Positions 37,401 through 44,161 of a stretch of DNA of 64,000 bases are shown here, piece by piece. This DNA is from an uncultured Planctomycetota bacterium (GTDB lineage: Bacteria > Planctomycetota > Phycisphaerae > Sedimentisphaerales > UBA12454): positions 89,672 through 153,671 of the forward strand of contig CAINDG010000013.1 in the NCBI GenBank assembly GCA_903847315.1, read 5' to 3'. The stretch's first letter is position 1. Every line of letters starts with the position of its first letter. The notes beneath the pieces were generated by a model. It saw only the letters and a list, made by a program, of their open reading frames with translations. It did not search any database and had not been told where the DNA came from. The translations under genes were made by a program, and so were the position numbers.

Positions 37401-40181
37401 ATTGAATTCGTCTGCCCCAATATCCACACGGCAGTTTACATATTTTTCATTGGCAACTCTGTTTTCATCATCAATATCCGTTTGATTGGAATATGTACCA
37501 TTAGCATCGCCTCTGTTGATACATGGCGAATTCCAGGTAAGATGAAAATCGTTGGCATTAAAATTATAAAAATATGGATAACTACTGATATTTCCAGTGT
37601 CGCTGTCGCCATCCTGGATACTGCTATATGTTGCATTACAATCAGCCAAATCATCGCTATTATCCCAAATGATACAGTTTTTAATTGTCGGAGCCAAACC
37701 GCCGGAAATAACTTGTATGCCGTAATTGGTGTTTTTAACAATGGTATTGTTTGTAATTGCTGCCGAGGATGAGCTTCCATTTCCGCAGGTTATTCCAGCG
37801 TTATTGGAATATATCAAGTTATTCTTAATGTCAGGGGTGGAACTGTTTATATAGTTAATACCGGAATTGGTATTGCTGAAAATTTTATTATTTTTCAAAA
37901 CAGCCCCGCTTGAAGAGGCATAAACGCCGGTGCTGTTGTTTTTAATAATGCATCTTTCAATTGTTGGGGTAGCACTGTTGCAGTATATACCGTATGTATT
38001 GCTGCCTTTGATTGTAAAGCCTCTTAATACTGCGTTGGCATCTACTGTAACCGCGATACCTGAGCTATTGGCATCGATGATTGTGGTTTCTACAATAGCC
38101 CAATTATTAGGGTCAGTGCTTCTTAAGGTAATTGCTTTGCCTTTAAAGTTTATATTTTCATAATAAGTGCCGGGATAAACGACTAACTCATTGTTGCTCG
38201 CAGCTTCATCGATTGCGGCCTGAACTGCCATATACCATTTATTCTGTGTAACGTTATGAACACTATAAATAATTTCGTCGGCTCCCATATCAAATCTGCC
38301 GCCTTGATAACGTGCGGTATTGTCAATATCCATCTCACCCAAACCTGTCGTGTTTGGATCGCCTGCATTTATACAAGGTGAATTTGAACTAAGATGGAAA
38401 TCATTTATACCTGCGTTCACAAAACACGGGTCGGAACTGATGTTGCCGGTTCCGCTGTCGCCGTCCTGAATACAGCTATATGTTGCAGTACAATTAAGCA
38501 AATCATCATTGTTATTCCAGACAATACAGTTGCTTATCGAATACGAACCGCCCGTGCCGCTCAATTTCTTTATGCCATTGACGGTGTTATTTACTATCGT
38601 ATTGTTTCTAATTACTATTGCGCCTGAACTATTAAAATAAATTCCATATTTCTGATTATATATTAAATTATTTTTTATCGATGGAATAGCGGTAATACTG
38701 CATATTCCATAATTATTATTATCGCTTATTATATTATTGGTAATAGTCGGATGACATAAGCTGCCGCCGCAATATATTCCTCTATCAGAATGATTTTTAA
38801 TAATACATCTTTTAATTGTCGGGCTAGTGTTGACATAACAATATATGCCATAGCTGCCTCGTTGGATTGTAAAGCCTTTTAATACAGTGTTGGCATTTTC
38901 ACTGTTACTAAACAGAACTGGATAACTAATGCTGTTGTTGCCGTCTATGATTGTGTTTTCGACTACATTCCAATTATTAGGGTCGGTACTGGTTAAGGTG
39001 ATTGCCTTGCCGTTAAAATTAACTCCTTCATGATAAGTACCGGGATAAACGATTATCTCGTTGTTGCTCGCAGCTTCATCGATTGCGGCCTGAACTGCCA
39101 TATACCATTTATTCTGTGTAACGTTATGCACATTATAAATCTTTTCATCGGCTCCCATATCAAATCTGCCGCCTTGATAACGTGCGGTATTGTCAATATC
39201 CATCTCGCCCAAACCTGTCGTGTTTGGATCGCCTGCATTTATACAAGGTGAATTTGAACTAAGATGGAAATCATTTATACCTGCGTTCACAAAACACGGG
39301 TCAGAACTAATATTGCCTGTACCGGTATAACCGCCCTGAACACAGCAATATGTTACAGTAGGACTTGAAGAATATTTTGAAATTTCTCCACCTGTATTCG
39401 ACCATAAAATACAATTTGTTATCTTTGGATTTGAGCTACTAATATATATACCGCCGCCGACACTGGTCGAATTATTTGCTATTGTACAATTAATTATATT
39501 TGCGTCTGCGCCACTGCAATAAATACCGCCGCCATTATAATATCCACTTGAATTTCGCGTAATGATGCAATTTGTTATTTGAGGTTTACTATTCGCTATC
39601 ATTATGCCGCTGCCATCACAATAAGTTATATTATGAGTAATAATACAATTGTGTATCTTTGGAGCCCCACCAAAGCATGCAATTCCTCCGCCGCCATCAC
39701 AATCTGCATCGTTATCTTTAATTACGCAGTTACGGATTTCAGGGTTGCTTCCAGAGCAGAAAATTCCGCCGCCCGCATAATAGTCTTCTCCACCTCCATA
39801 TCCATGTTGTATGGTAAAACCTGAGATTACAGAAGTTTGACCTTCTGAATTGCCAAACTTTACAACACTTGTGGAATTACTGCCGTCGATAATTGTTTCT
39901 TCTACAATAGTCCAATTATTTGGGTCAGTGCTTCTTAAGGTAATTGCTTTACCGTTAAAGTCGATGTTTTCATAATATGTACCCTCGTTAACTTCAATAG
40001 TATCTCCATTGGCTGACGTATCGATGCCTTTGTTAATAGTCTTAAAAGCGGTTGCCCAACTTGTGCCGGAATTTGAGTCATTGCCGTCAGGGTCAATATA
40101 ATAAGTTGTAGCAAAAGCTGCAGAAGAGATTGAGATAAGAATTGAAAAAATAATCCCAACAATCCATTTGTGTGTTTTCAT
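34464..40181 (-). CDS. 1905-residue secreted protein: triple beta-helix modules plus DUF4091-like glycoside-hydrolase region
   Basis: Signal peptide (WIVGIIFSILISISSAAFA), then three right-handed beta-helix modules of about 290-300 residues. Each starts with a Y-PGTY/NEGTY step, then NFNGKAITL-x-STDPNNW, and the first two end in the same FVNAGINDFHLSSNSPCINA and GEMDIDNTARYQGGRFDMGA stretch. The region from about residue 930 looks like a jelly-roll carbohydrate-binding domain (SHSWKFIGNVNNW) and further beta domains. The C-terminal 500 or so residues resemble DUF4091-type glycoside hydrolases: VKFIFFLVDEPSSNACWRII with a candidate acid, and GGIEGIREGIKDAKYIATLK near the end. The substrate is unknown; it is probably exported for polysaccharide breakdown. 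Confidence 0.8.
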   Translation of the reverse strand: MKTHKWIVGIIFSILISISSAAFATTYYIDPDGNDSNSGTSWATAFKTINKGIDTSANGDTIEVNEGTYYENIDFNGKAITLRSTDPNNWTIVEETIIDGSNSTSVVKFGNSEGQTSVISGFTIQHGYGGGEDYYAGGGIFCSGSNPEIRNCVIKDNDADCDGGGGIACFGGAPKIHNCIITHNITYCDGSGIMIANSKPQITNCIITRNSSGYYNGGGIYCSGADANIINCTIANNSTSVGGGIYISSSNPKITNCILWSNTGGEISKYSSSPTVTYCCVQGGYTGTGNISSDPCFVNAGINDFHLSSNSPCINAGDPNTTGLGEMDIDNTARYQGGRFDMGADEKIYNVHNVTQNKWYMAVQAAIDEAASNNEIIVYPGTYHEGVNFNGKAITLTSTDPNNWNVVENTIIDGNNSISYPVLFSNSENANTVLKGFTIQRGSYGIYCYVNTSPTIKRCIIKNHSDRGIYCGGSLCHPTITNNIISDNNNYGICSITAIPSIKNNLIYNQKYGIYFNSSGAIVIRNNTIVNNTVNGIKKLSGTGGSYSISNCIVWNNNDDLLNCTATYSCIQDGDSGTGNISSDPCFVNAGINDFHLSSNSPCINAGDPNTTGLGEMDIDNTARYQGGRFDMGADEIIYSVHNVTQNKWYMAVQAAIDEAASNNELVVYPGTYYENINFKGKAITLRSTDPNNWAIVETTIIDANSSGIAVTVDANAVLRGFTIKGSNTYGIYCNSATPTIERCIIKNNSTGVYASSSGAVLKNNKIFSNTNSGINYINSSTPDIKNNLIYSNNAGITCGNGSSSSAAITNNTIVKNTNYGIQVISGGLAPTIKNCIIWDNSDDLADCNATYSSIQDGDSDTGNISSYPYFYNFNANDFHLTWNSPCINRGDANGTYSNQTDIDDENRVANEKYVNCRVDIGADEFNLHNINLIKNPDFEDGTDAQGTPLHWLKAQVYSASIDTSETHSGSHSWKFIGNVNNWNLGFTEPIPVTFGHSYKLNCWTKCQSRINRSDVYWFELDANGTVLSNYGWEIQSPGLVPWTPYGGLRAIRNKNTKNLNVTFYSPAVCSGTAWWDDFSLVEEIDYLPPYGIENKPNVAETVNFGGTEINTDWINGYSGFYASTGYHWNDINGAMGTPQTDSNDENISYRTTIGDRTMVIEFPAFNVAPNDANGLPLTPMLLEIMYKDTFANDGANIGSGFSIRSKIGHINPDPNYGITDPNDRDYFIAHLGDCKDGKWKYIQYAFQKSDFQLLRAIDGKFTIKIYSPGGSGGISINYISLRAISQADYEALTRKQKEMRGFYEIEMPANNPSNPSYTDSNLVVFVRDIMKPVYQHTKPDINEPNKISTFSAWGEVEPVSFSIYSKNGISNLSITTSNLTNGNSVITNSNITAYHVIYDEKRLVDFLSIYSYALLPDRIEEFNSLSVEPNTSESIWLKIHIPHKDPNLAAGLYKGQVTIKRNGEPDVHVPIDVNIYNFTLDSPKCSYPVVINEYLSSNKEVMYGAVAETGFDPFISCEGLISRIGISEYPNNSHNVVFDTNDFEKSFIRAIAKGFVKNTVMLWLDEWYAVYPIYQIVTHSTLSIFDVNLYDHLSDPDFATPFGKLVEEYIKMGRKYNVKFIFFLVDEPSSNACWRIIADRLANIIKDSNYVHPDINEPNYVPETAVTYYTNCDENCPHGIYDINTPDGNIPPLTNLVDYKIWTLSGDHQGIGYKRHQDPNYHGHLGYYTTHYSQIRNPVYNRFLHGLFAFATDAKIVFDYKFGFGTNDTYNDFDSDPMADLPSVSPDFMYAYPTWSGKLLPTIGGIEGIREGIKDAKYIATLKNILATADWNDSNVTDANNYLAQLKSAIDPNHYSHYVGSADELGYYKSILKDISVPHDSNDYEVFTQIRKTIADYIILLKRQ
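38183..38460 (-). repeat. Internal direct repeat of the giant beta-helix gene, unit 2
   Basis: This ~278-bp segment is nearly identical to 39053-39330 (870-bp period). It covers the end of one beta-helix module and the start of the next and encodes the shared VQAAIDEAASNNE and SSNSPCINAGDPNTTG stretches. The near-identity at DNA level implies recent duplication or gene conversion. Confidence 0.8.
39053..39330 (-). repeat. Internal direct repeat of the giant beta-helix gene, unit 1
   Basis: Partner of 38183-38460. The two units differ at few positions (for example 'cacattataaatctttt' against 'cactataaataattt'). Confidence 0.8.
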
Positions 40182-41052
40182 TTTTGATTCCTTTCAAAAA
40201 GTGTTGACATAATCTCTCTATGTTAATTCCGTTTCACGGAGATAAAAAATCTGTAACCCTCGCTCTCTTCAATATGCCCTCTAAAACTTAAAACTCTCCA
40301 AAACTCAATACCGTTTTTTTACTTATTCCTTTTCCTTATTGATTATATCTTTCTTCTTCCCAAACTCAATGTTTTTATATGCTTAAAAATATCGGCGTAA
40401 TCTGTGTTTTTGTTTGCTTTAAGGCAGTTGGCGCAGCCGGCAAAAATTTAAAGCGCAAACCCGGCTGAAGTTTACTTCAAGCAAGGGTTCAGCTTTGAAT
40501 TTTTAGAGTCCCGATTTTCGGGACACCTTAAAGCAATCCTTCGTGATTCCTTCGTGTCGCTTCGTGATTCCTTCGTGTCGCTTCGTGTTCTTCGTGGTGA
40601 AAAACCGTGTCCGTCCGTGTTAATCCGTGTCTAAAATTCCTCTGTGAAATCTGCGAAATCTGCGTCAAAATTTTCGTCTTAGCGTCCGTCCGTGTTTTCG
40701 TCTGTGTCTGTCTGTGTCTAATTGTACTGCGCGCAAAACCCTAAAAACGCCCAAAACCACCTAAAAAAATCCGATTTTTTCCGATTTGTGAGCAAAATAT
40801 TCGAAATCCGTGGCAAAAAATATCCTCTTTTTTGCCCAACTTGCGCGTTTGGCAAAAGAAATTGCGCTTTTGGCTGAAAAAAATCGCCATAACTATTTAT
40901 TTCTCAAAATAAAATAAGGAGTTATGGTAAATATTTCAACGTAAACACACAACTTACATCATTTTTCACACCCGTACAGACGCACAGCCGTGCGTCTCTA
41001 TCTTTTCACTTTTCACTTTTCACTGCCGCTTTGCGCCTTATTATCGCAAAAT
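40182..41052. other. Gene-free region full of dispersed low-complexity repeats
   Basis: About 870 bases upstream of rex. From about 40540 to 40730 it consists of drifting copies of 'cgtgattccttcgtgtcgcttcgtg' and 'tccgtgttaatccgtgtctaa'-type strings, the sort of repeat often scattered through genomes of this group. 40864-40879 carries gcgcttttggctgaaa, shared exactly with 45715-45730. 40978-40997 is a perfect hairpin AGACGCAC-agcc-GTGCGTCT. I see no gene and no regularly spaced CRISPR-like array. Confidence 0.6.
40978..40997. repeat. Perfect 8-bp hairpin AGACGCAC/GTGCGTCT
   Basis: AGACGCAC-agcc-GTGCGTCT followed by ctatctttt. It could be a plus-strand terminator or a small palindromic repeat. 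Similar 'agacgcac...gtgcgtct' palindromes are common dispersed elements in several phyla. Confidence 0.5.
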
Positions 41053-41070
41053 TTGTGAATAAAATCACGT
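41053..41070. promoter_or_regulatory. Candidate Rex operator
   Basis: TTGTGA-ataaaa-TCACGT is an 18-bp near-palindrome close to the classical Rex site form TTGTGA-N6-TCACAA. It lies nine bases upstream of the -35 element of the rex promoter, where autoregulation by NADH-sensing Rex would be expected. Confidence 0.65.
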
Positions 41071-41078
41071 TTTCAAGC

Positions 41079-41107
41079 TTGACAATTACCACAGTTTGAT
41101 ATATCAT
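41079..41107 (+). promoter_or_regulatory. Sigma-70-type promoter of rex
   Basis: TTGACA (41079-41084), a 17-base spacer, and TATCAT (41102-41107). This is a near-consensus promoter placing the transcript start near 41114, about 100 bases before the rex start codon. Confidence 0.7.
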
Positions 41108-41162
41108 TTCTTTAACTTGCATATTTTGGTACACATACAGGGCGATTAATCTCAAAAAGCAG

Positions 41163-41190
41163 GGATTATCCGAAAAATCAGAGATAATCC
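41163..41190. promoter_or_regulatory. Inverted repeat in the rex leader
   Basis: GGATTATC (41163-41170) and GATAATCC (41183-41190) with a 12-base spacer. The motif gattatccgaaaaa recurs in inverted orientation inside the rex coding region (around 41299-41313). It lies in the 5'UTR and may be a second operator or a stem-loop. Confidence 0.45.
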
Positions 41191-41216
41191 GAAAAAACTT
41201 TACTGAAAGGTTATAT

Positions 41217-41846
41217 ATGTCGAGCAGGAGCAGGATATTACGATTATCGCGGTACAAGAATGCCGCGTTACGTTTGAAATCTTTGAATTTCTTGAAGGTT
41301 TTTTCGGATAATCTTGCTGATGCCACAGGAGTGACCGCCAGTCAAGTCAGGAAAGATTTTTCGCTTTTCGGCATTTCCGGCAACCGCCGAGGCGGGTATC
41401 AAATTGATGAGTTGTTAACCCAGTTGAATAAAGTGCTTGGGAAAGATAAACTTCAGAAATTCATCGTCGTTGGCGTAGGGAATATGGGGCGGGGAATGAT
41501 TAACTACCCCGGTTTTATCAAAAGTGAAATTAAAATCGTTGCCGGCTTCGATATTGACCCTTCAAAATACAATCGCAAAGCTGATGCGCCGGTATTCCCA
41601 ATGGATGAACTTACCGCGTTTGTAAAAACAAACGAAGTAGAGTTCGGAATTATCGCGGTGCCGGACTTCGCGGCCCAGGAAGTCTTCGAAAGACTGATAC
41701 AGGCAGGCATAAAAGGTGTACTTAACTTCGCGCCGATAAGATTAAAAAGCGATAACACCGATATCGTGGTACATAACCTTAACCTCGAAACCGAAATCGA
41801 AAACCTTATCTATTTCGTAAATACAAAAGTCAACCCGGCAGAATGA
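41217..41846 (+). CDS. rex: Redox-sensing transcriptional repressor Rex
   Basis: 209 residues, full length. The N-terminal winged-helix has LADATGVTASQVRKDFSLFG, the family signature around the recognition helix, and GGYQIDELL follows. The NAD(H)-binding Rossmann domain begins at FIVVGVGNMGRGMINYPGF. Rex senses the NADH/NAD ratio and releases DNA when NADH is high. The start ATG has GAAAGG upstream. A Rex-like operator and a strong promoter precede the gene, so autoregulation is likely. Confidence 0.94.
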   Translation: MSSRSRILRLSRYKNAALRLKSLNFLKVFSDNLADATGVTASQVRKDFSLFGISGNRRGGYQIDELLTQLNKVLGKDKLQKFIVVGVGNMGRGMINYPGFIKSEIKIVAGFDIDPSKYNRKADAPVFPMDELTAFVKTNEVEFGIIAVPDFAAQEVFERLIQAGIKGVLNFAPIRLKSDNTDIVVHNLNLETEIENLIYFVNTKVNPAE

Positions 41847-41960
41847 GAGCAGGTGACCCCAGTTAGATAGCTAAAGCATCTTCAAGAAGCTAACTAACGC
41901 ATCTAACGGGGCAAGCAGGTGAGCAGGTGAGCAGTCTGCGGACGAGCAGGTGAGCGGTTA
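41846..41960. repeat. Short direct repeats and an imperfect hairpin after rex
   Basis: The decamer gagcaggtga and close forms occur four to five times. Between them, 41857-41911 (ccccagttagatag ... catctaacgggg) folds into an imperfect long hairpin that may end the rex transcript. No coding potential. Confidence 0.5.
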
Positions 41961-42032
41961 ATAAAAAGATATTGTCAGGCGAACAAATCATAGGTATTAT
42001 CATACACTTATAAATTTCAAGGAGTGCAAATA

Positions 42033-42638
42033 GTGGCAAGAAGCTTTGTAAGAAAACAGCGAATCCTTTTGAGCAGATTCTTTGCTGTTGCGATTATCGT
42101 CTTAATAATAATTTCCAAAAGCCGATGGGAAAATGGCCTGGTGGGGCCGTTTCTGTTCATGATGGGAGCTATTTTAATAGGTGTCGCGACGGTCGGCAGG
42201 CTTTGGTGCTCGCTTTATATCTCAGGATATAAAAGCGGAACTCTTATAACGACTGGGCCTTATTCGCTGTGCAGGAACCCGCTGTATTTTTTCAGCTTCT
42301 TAGGGGCGATAGGCATCGGCCTGGCCACTGAAACGCTCACGATAACCGCCTGTATCGTTCTTGCCTTTGCTTTTTATTATCCAATGGTGATAAAATCAGA
42401 GCAGAAGAAACTGGCTGATATTCACAAAGAGACATTCAGCGATTATTGCAAAACAATACCTGCTTTTTTCCCGTCCCTGAAATTGTTTACCGAGCCGGAA
42501 GATTATACCGTAAAGCCGAAGATTTTCAGAAAGACTTTGTTCGAGGTATTGTGGTTTGTCTGGATGCTCGGCATTATTGAACTTAAAGAGGCGTTTGAAC
42601 AGGCAGGAATGCTACCGACATACTTTAAAATGTTTTAA
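42033..42638 (+). CDS. Isoprenylcysteine/phospholipid methyltransferase-like membrane protein
   Basis: The GTG at 42033 lies eight bases after AAGGAG and is preferred over the GTG at 42024; about 201 residues. Four to five membrane segments. The SAM-binding core is TTGPYSLCRNPLYFFSFLGA, matching the 'T-x-G-P-Y-x-x-x-R-N-P-x-Y' signature of the ICMT/PEMT superfamily, followed by KSEQKKLADIHKETFSDYC. Bacterial members methylate small molecules, lipids or thiols at the membrane; the substrate is not known. Its C-terminus (QAGMLPTYFKMF) is duplicated downstream of the next gene. Confidence 0.8.
   Translation: MARSFVRKQRILLSRFFAVAIIVLIIISKSRWENGLVGPFLFMMGAILIGVATVGRLWCSLYISGYKSGTLITTGPYSLCRNPLYFFSFLGAIGIGLATETLTITACIVLAFAFYYPMVIKSEQKKLADIHKETFSDYCKTIPAFFPSLKLFTEPEDYTVKPKIFRKTLFEVLWFVWMLGIIELKEAFEQAGMLPTYFKMF
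42603..42638 (+). repeat. 36-bp gene-end repeat, copy 1 (end of methyltransferase gene)
   Basis: Encodes AGMLPTYFKMF and the stop of the ICMT-like gene. It matches 43578-43613 at 29 of 36 positions, including an exact tttaaaatgttttaa tail. Confidence 0.75.
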
Positions 42639-42745
42639 GTTTGAGAAGAAAAAGAGATAGAGGTTAGGGTATAGGAGATAAAGGCGGCAGTAAAAATCAT
42701 AGACGATAGAGGGATTGAGAGTTTGAGAATAATGGAGATTGACTG

Positions 42746-43576
42746 ATGGAAACGACAAAAATAGCGGTTTTTAAAGGCAAAGAGATAAAAAAAACGATTC
42801 ATAAGGATGAATGGTGGTTTGTTATCGTTGATGTGGTTGCTGCTTTGACAGATTCAAAGCAGCCGGACGGCTATATTAAAGATATGCGAAGGCGGGATAG
42901 TGAACTGGCCAAAGGGTGGGGGCAAATTGCCACCCCCCTTGTTATCGAGACGGAAGGCGGACCTCAGAAAGTGAATTGTGCCAATACTGAAGGCATTTTT
43001 CGCATAATCCAGTCAATTCCATCTTCTAAAGCAGAGCCTTTTAAGCGATGGCTGGCAAAGGTGGGATACGAACGCATCCAGGAAATCGAAGACCCGGAAT
43101 TGGCAACGAAAAGGACACGGGCGATATACAAGGCCAAGGGATATTCCGATAACTGGATAGAAAAACGAATGCGAGGCATCGCCGTTCGAGAAGAACTGAC
43201 CGACGAATGGAAGAATCGTGACGTTAAAGAAGAATCGGAATACGCCATCCTCACCGCCGAAATATCAAAGGCGGCCTTTGGTTTAACGCCGAGCGAATAC
43301 AAGAAGCTCAAAGGGCTTGACCGGGAAAATTTGCGCGACCATATGACGGACCTCGAATTGATTTTTTCTATGTTAGGCGAGGCGGCCACAACAGAAATAA
43401 CCAGAAAACGCGATGCTCTGGGATTTGTTGAAAATAAACAGGCGGCTGCAGAAGGAGGAGGCATTGCGGGAGATGCTCGCAAAGCCCTTGAAACCAAGAC
43501 GCGAAAAAGAATAGTTTCGAGACAAAACTATCTTAATCAGCCCCAGGACAAAAAGCTATTAAAAGGCGGTAAATAA
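42746..43576 (+). CDS. BRO-N domain protein (phage antirepressor/DinD-like)
   Basis: 276 residues. The N-terminal BRO-N domain is recognisable by IHKDEWWFVIVDVVAALTDS and the later NTEGIFRIIQSIPSSKAEPF and KRWLAKVGYERIQEI. The C-terminal half (LTDEWKNRDVKEESEYAILT, then PSEYKKLKGLDRENLRDHMT) resembles the DinD/DNA-damage-inducible extension. Such proteins occur in phages and mobile elements and as SOS genes; the role here is not known. It is bracketed by two related copies of the preceding gene's 3' end, which suggests arrival by insertion. Confidence 0.85.
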   Translation: METTKIAVFKGKEIKKTIHKDEWWFVIVDVVAALTDSKQPDGYIKDMRRRDSELAKGWGQIATPLVIETEGGPQKVNCANTEGIFRIIQSIPSSKAEPFKRWLAKVGYERIQEIEDPELATKRTRAIYKAKGYSDNWIEKRMRGIAVREELTDEWKNRDVKEESEYAILTAEISKAAFGLTPSEYKKLKGLDRENLRDHMTDLELIFSMLGEAATTEITRKRDALGFVENKQAAAEGGGIAGDARKALETKTRKRIVSRQNYLNQPQDKKLLKGGK

Positions 43577-43577
43577 G

Positions 43578-43613
43578 GCAGGCTTGCTCCCAACGTTTTT
43601 TAAAATGTTTTAA
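43578..43613 (+). pseudogene. Duplicate ICMT-like gene 3' end (copy 2)
   Basis: Read in frame it encodes AGLLPTFFKMF and a stop, against AGMLPTYFKMF in the intact gene. The remainder of any second copy is absent. It starts two bases after the BRO-N stop. It is either the relic of a paralogue or a gene-end duplication produced on integration of the BRO-N segment. Confidence 0.7.
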
Positions 43614-43625
43614 TAAACCAAAAGC

Positions 43626-43690
43626 AACCGCGGATTGCGCGGATGACGCGGATTAAATTTCACCACAGAGGCGCAGAGGATGCAGAGAAT
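43626..43690. repeat. Dispersed 'gcggattgcgcggat / cacagaggcgcagag' repeat
   Basis: The string 'cgcggattgcgcggatgacgcggatt' followed by 'accacagaggcgcagaggatgcagag' matches in style the repeats at 40540-40730 and 54065-54123. Such short tandem-like strings are common intergenic elements in this kind of genome; their origin is unknown. Confidence 0.5.
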
Positions 43691-43745
43691 TTAAAATATA
43701 AAAAAGGTGACTGTCCCTAATTTCTAATTTCTATTATTGCCAGCA

Positions 43746-43937
43746 TTAACTTTTATATTTCTTAGGATTTAGTATTTGACTTAATCTACCTTCTGAAATA
43801 CCTAATGCCTTAGCTATATCTTTTTGCTCTACTCCCATTTTATTTACCAACAAAATCATTAACATTTTCAAATATGTAATGTCTTGTTCCCAATCCTTTT
43901 TTCCATCACTCTTGATAGAACTTCCTTTTTTTGCCAT
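43746..43937 (-). CDS. Mini helix-turn-helix protein 3
   Basis: 63 residues. A basic N-terminus (MAKKGSSIKSDGKKDWEQ) is followed by a single HTH: MGVEQKDIAKALGISEGRLS, ending in QILNPKKYKS. It is homologous in layout to the 65- and 60-residue proteins upstream: an acidic-hydrophobic helix (D-I-x5-L-M-x-L-L), then the HTH. It has a good AAGGA ribosome site and starts one base after the previous gene ends. It probably binds DNA as a dimer and regulates its own operon; this is inference. Confidence 0.75.
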   Translation of the reverse strand: MAKKGSSIKSDGKKDWEQDITYLKMLMILLVNKMGVEQKDIAKALGISEGRLSQILNPKKYKS

Positions 43938-43938
43938 C

Positions 43939-44136
43939 TTACTGATCCTTATATTTTTTTATTTTTCTAATAGGTAACATACGGCTAACGTTTGCCGGAT
44001 CCATTTGCAATGCAAGAGATAACTCCGATAAGGATACACCTGTTTTAATTAAAAATACCATTAAAAGCCTTTTGATGGTATTTAAATCTCCTTCAATTGT
44101 TGGTTGGATTGTGTTTTTAGTATTCTTTTTTGCCAT
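43939..44136 (-). CDS. Mini helix-turn-helix protein 2
   Basis: 65 residues: basic start (MAKKNTKNTIQPTIEG), first helix DLNTIKRLLMVFLIKTG, then an HTH VSLSELSLALQMDPANVSRM and a basic tail (IRKIKKYKD). It aligns with the neighbouring 63- and 60-residue proteins. Its leader (aaaatagaaaggaataaattATG) is nearly the same as that of the 60-residue HTH gene at 45239, so this region looks like repeated duplication of one small module. Confidence 0.75.
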   Translation of the reverse strand: MAKKNTKNTIQPTIEGDLNTIKRLLMVFLIKTGVSLSELSLALQMDPANVSRMLPIRKIKKYKDQ

Positions 44137-44161
44137 AATTTATTCCTTTCTATTTTTTAAT

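Noticed and set aside
38183-39330. Direct repeats as an insertion sequence
   Set aside because: Both lie in frame in the beta-helix gene, there are no terminal inverted repeats or transposase, and module duplication explains them.
40540-40730. Possible CRISPR array
   Set aside because: Units are 7-15 bases and irregular, there are no unique spacers of uniform size and no cas gene in the window.
41006-41326. 106-residue minus-strand ORF overlapping rex and its promoter
   Set aside because: It runs antisense across the rex promoter, operator and start, has no ribosome site and no family features. A shadow frame.
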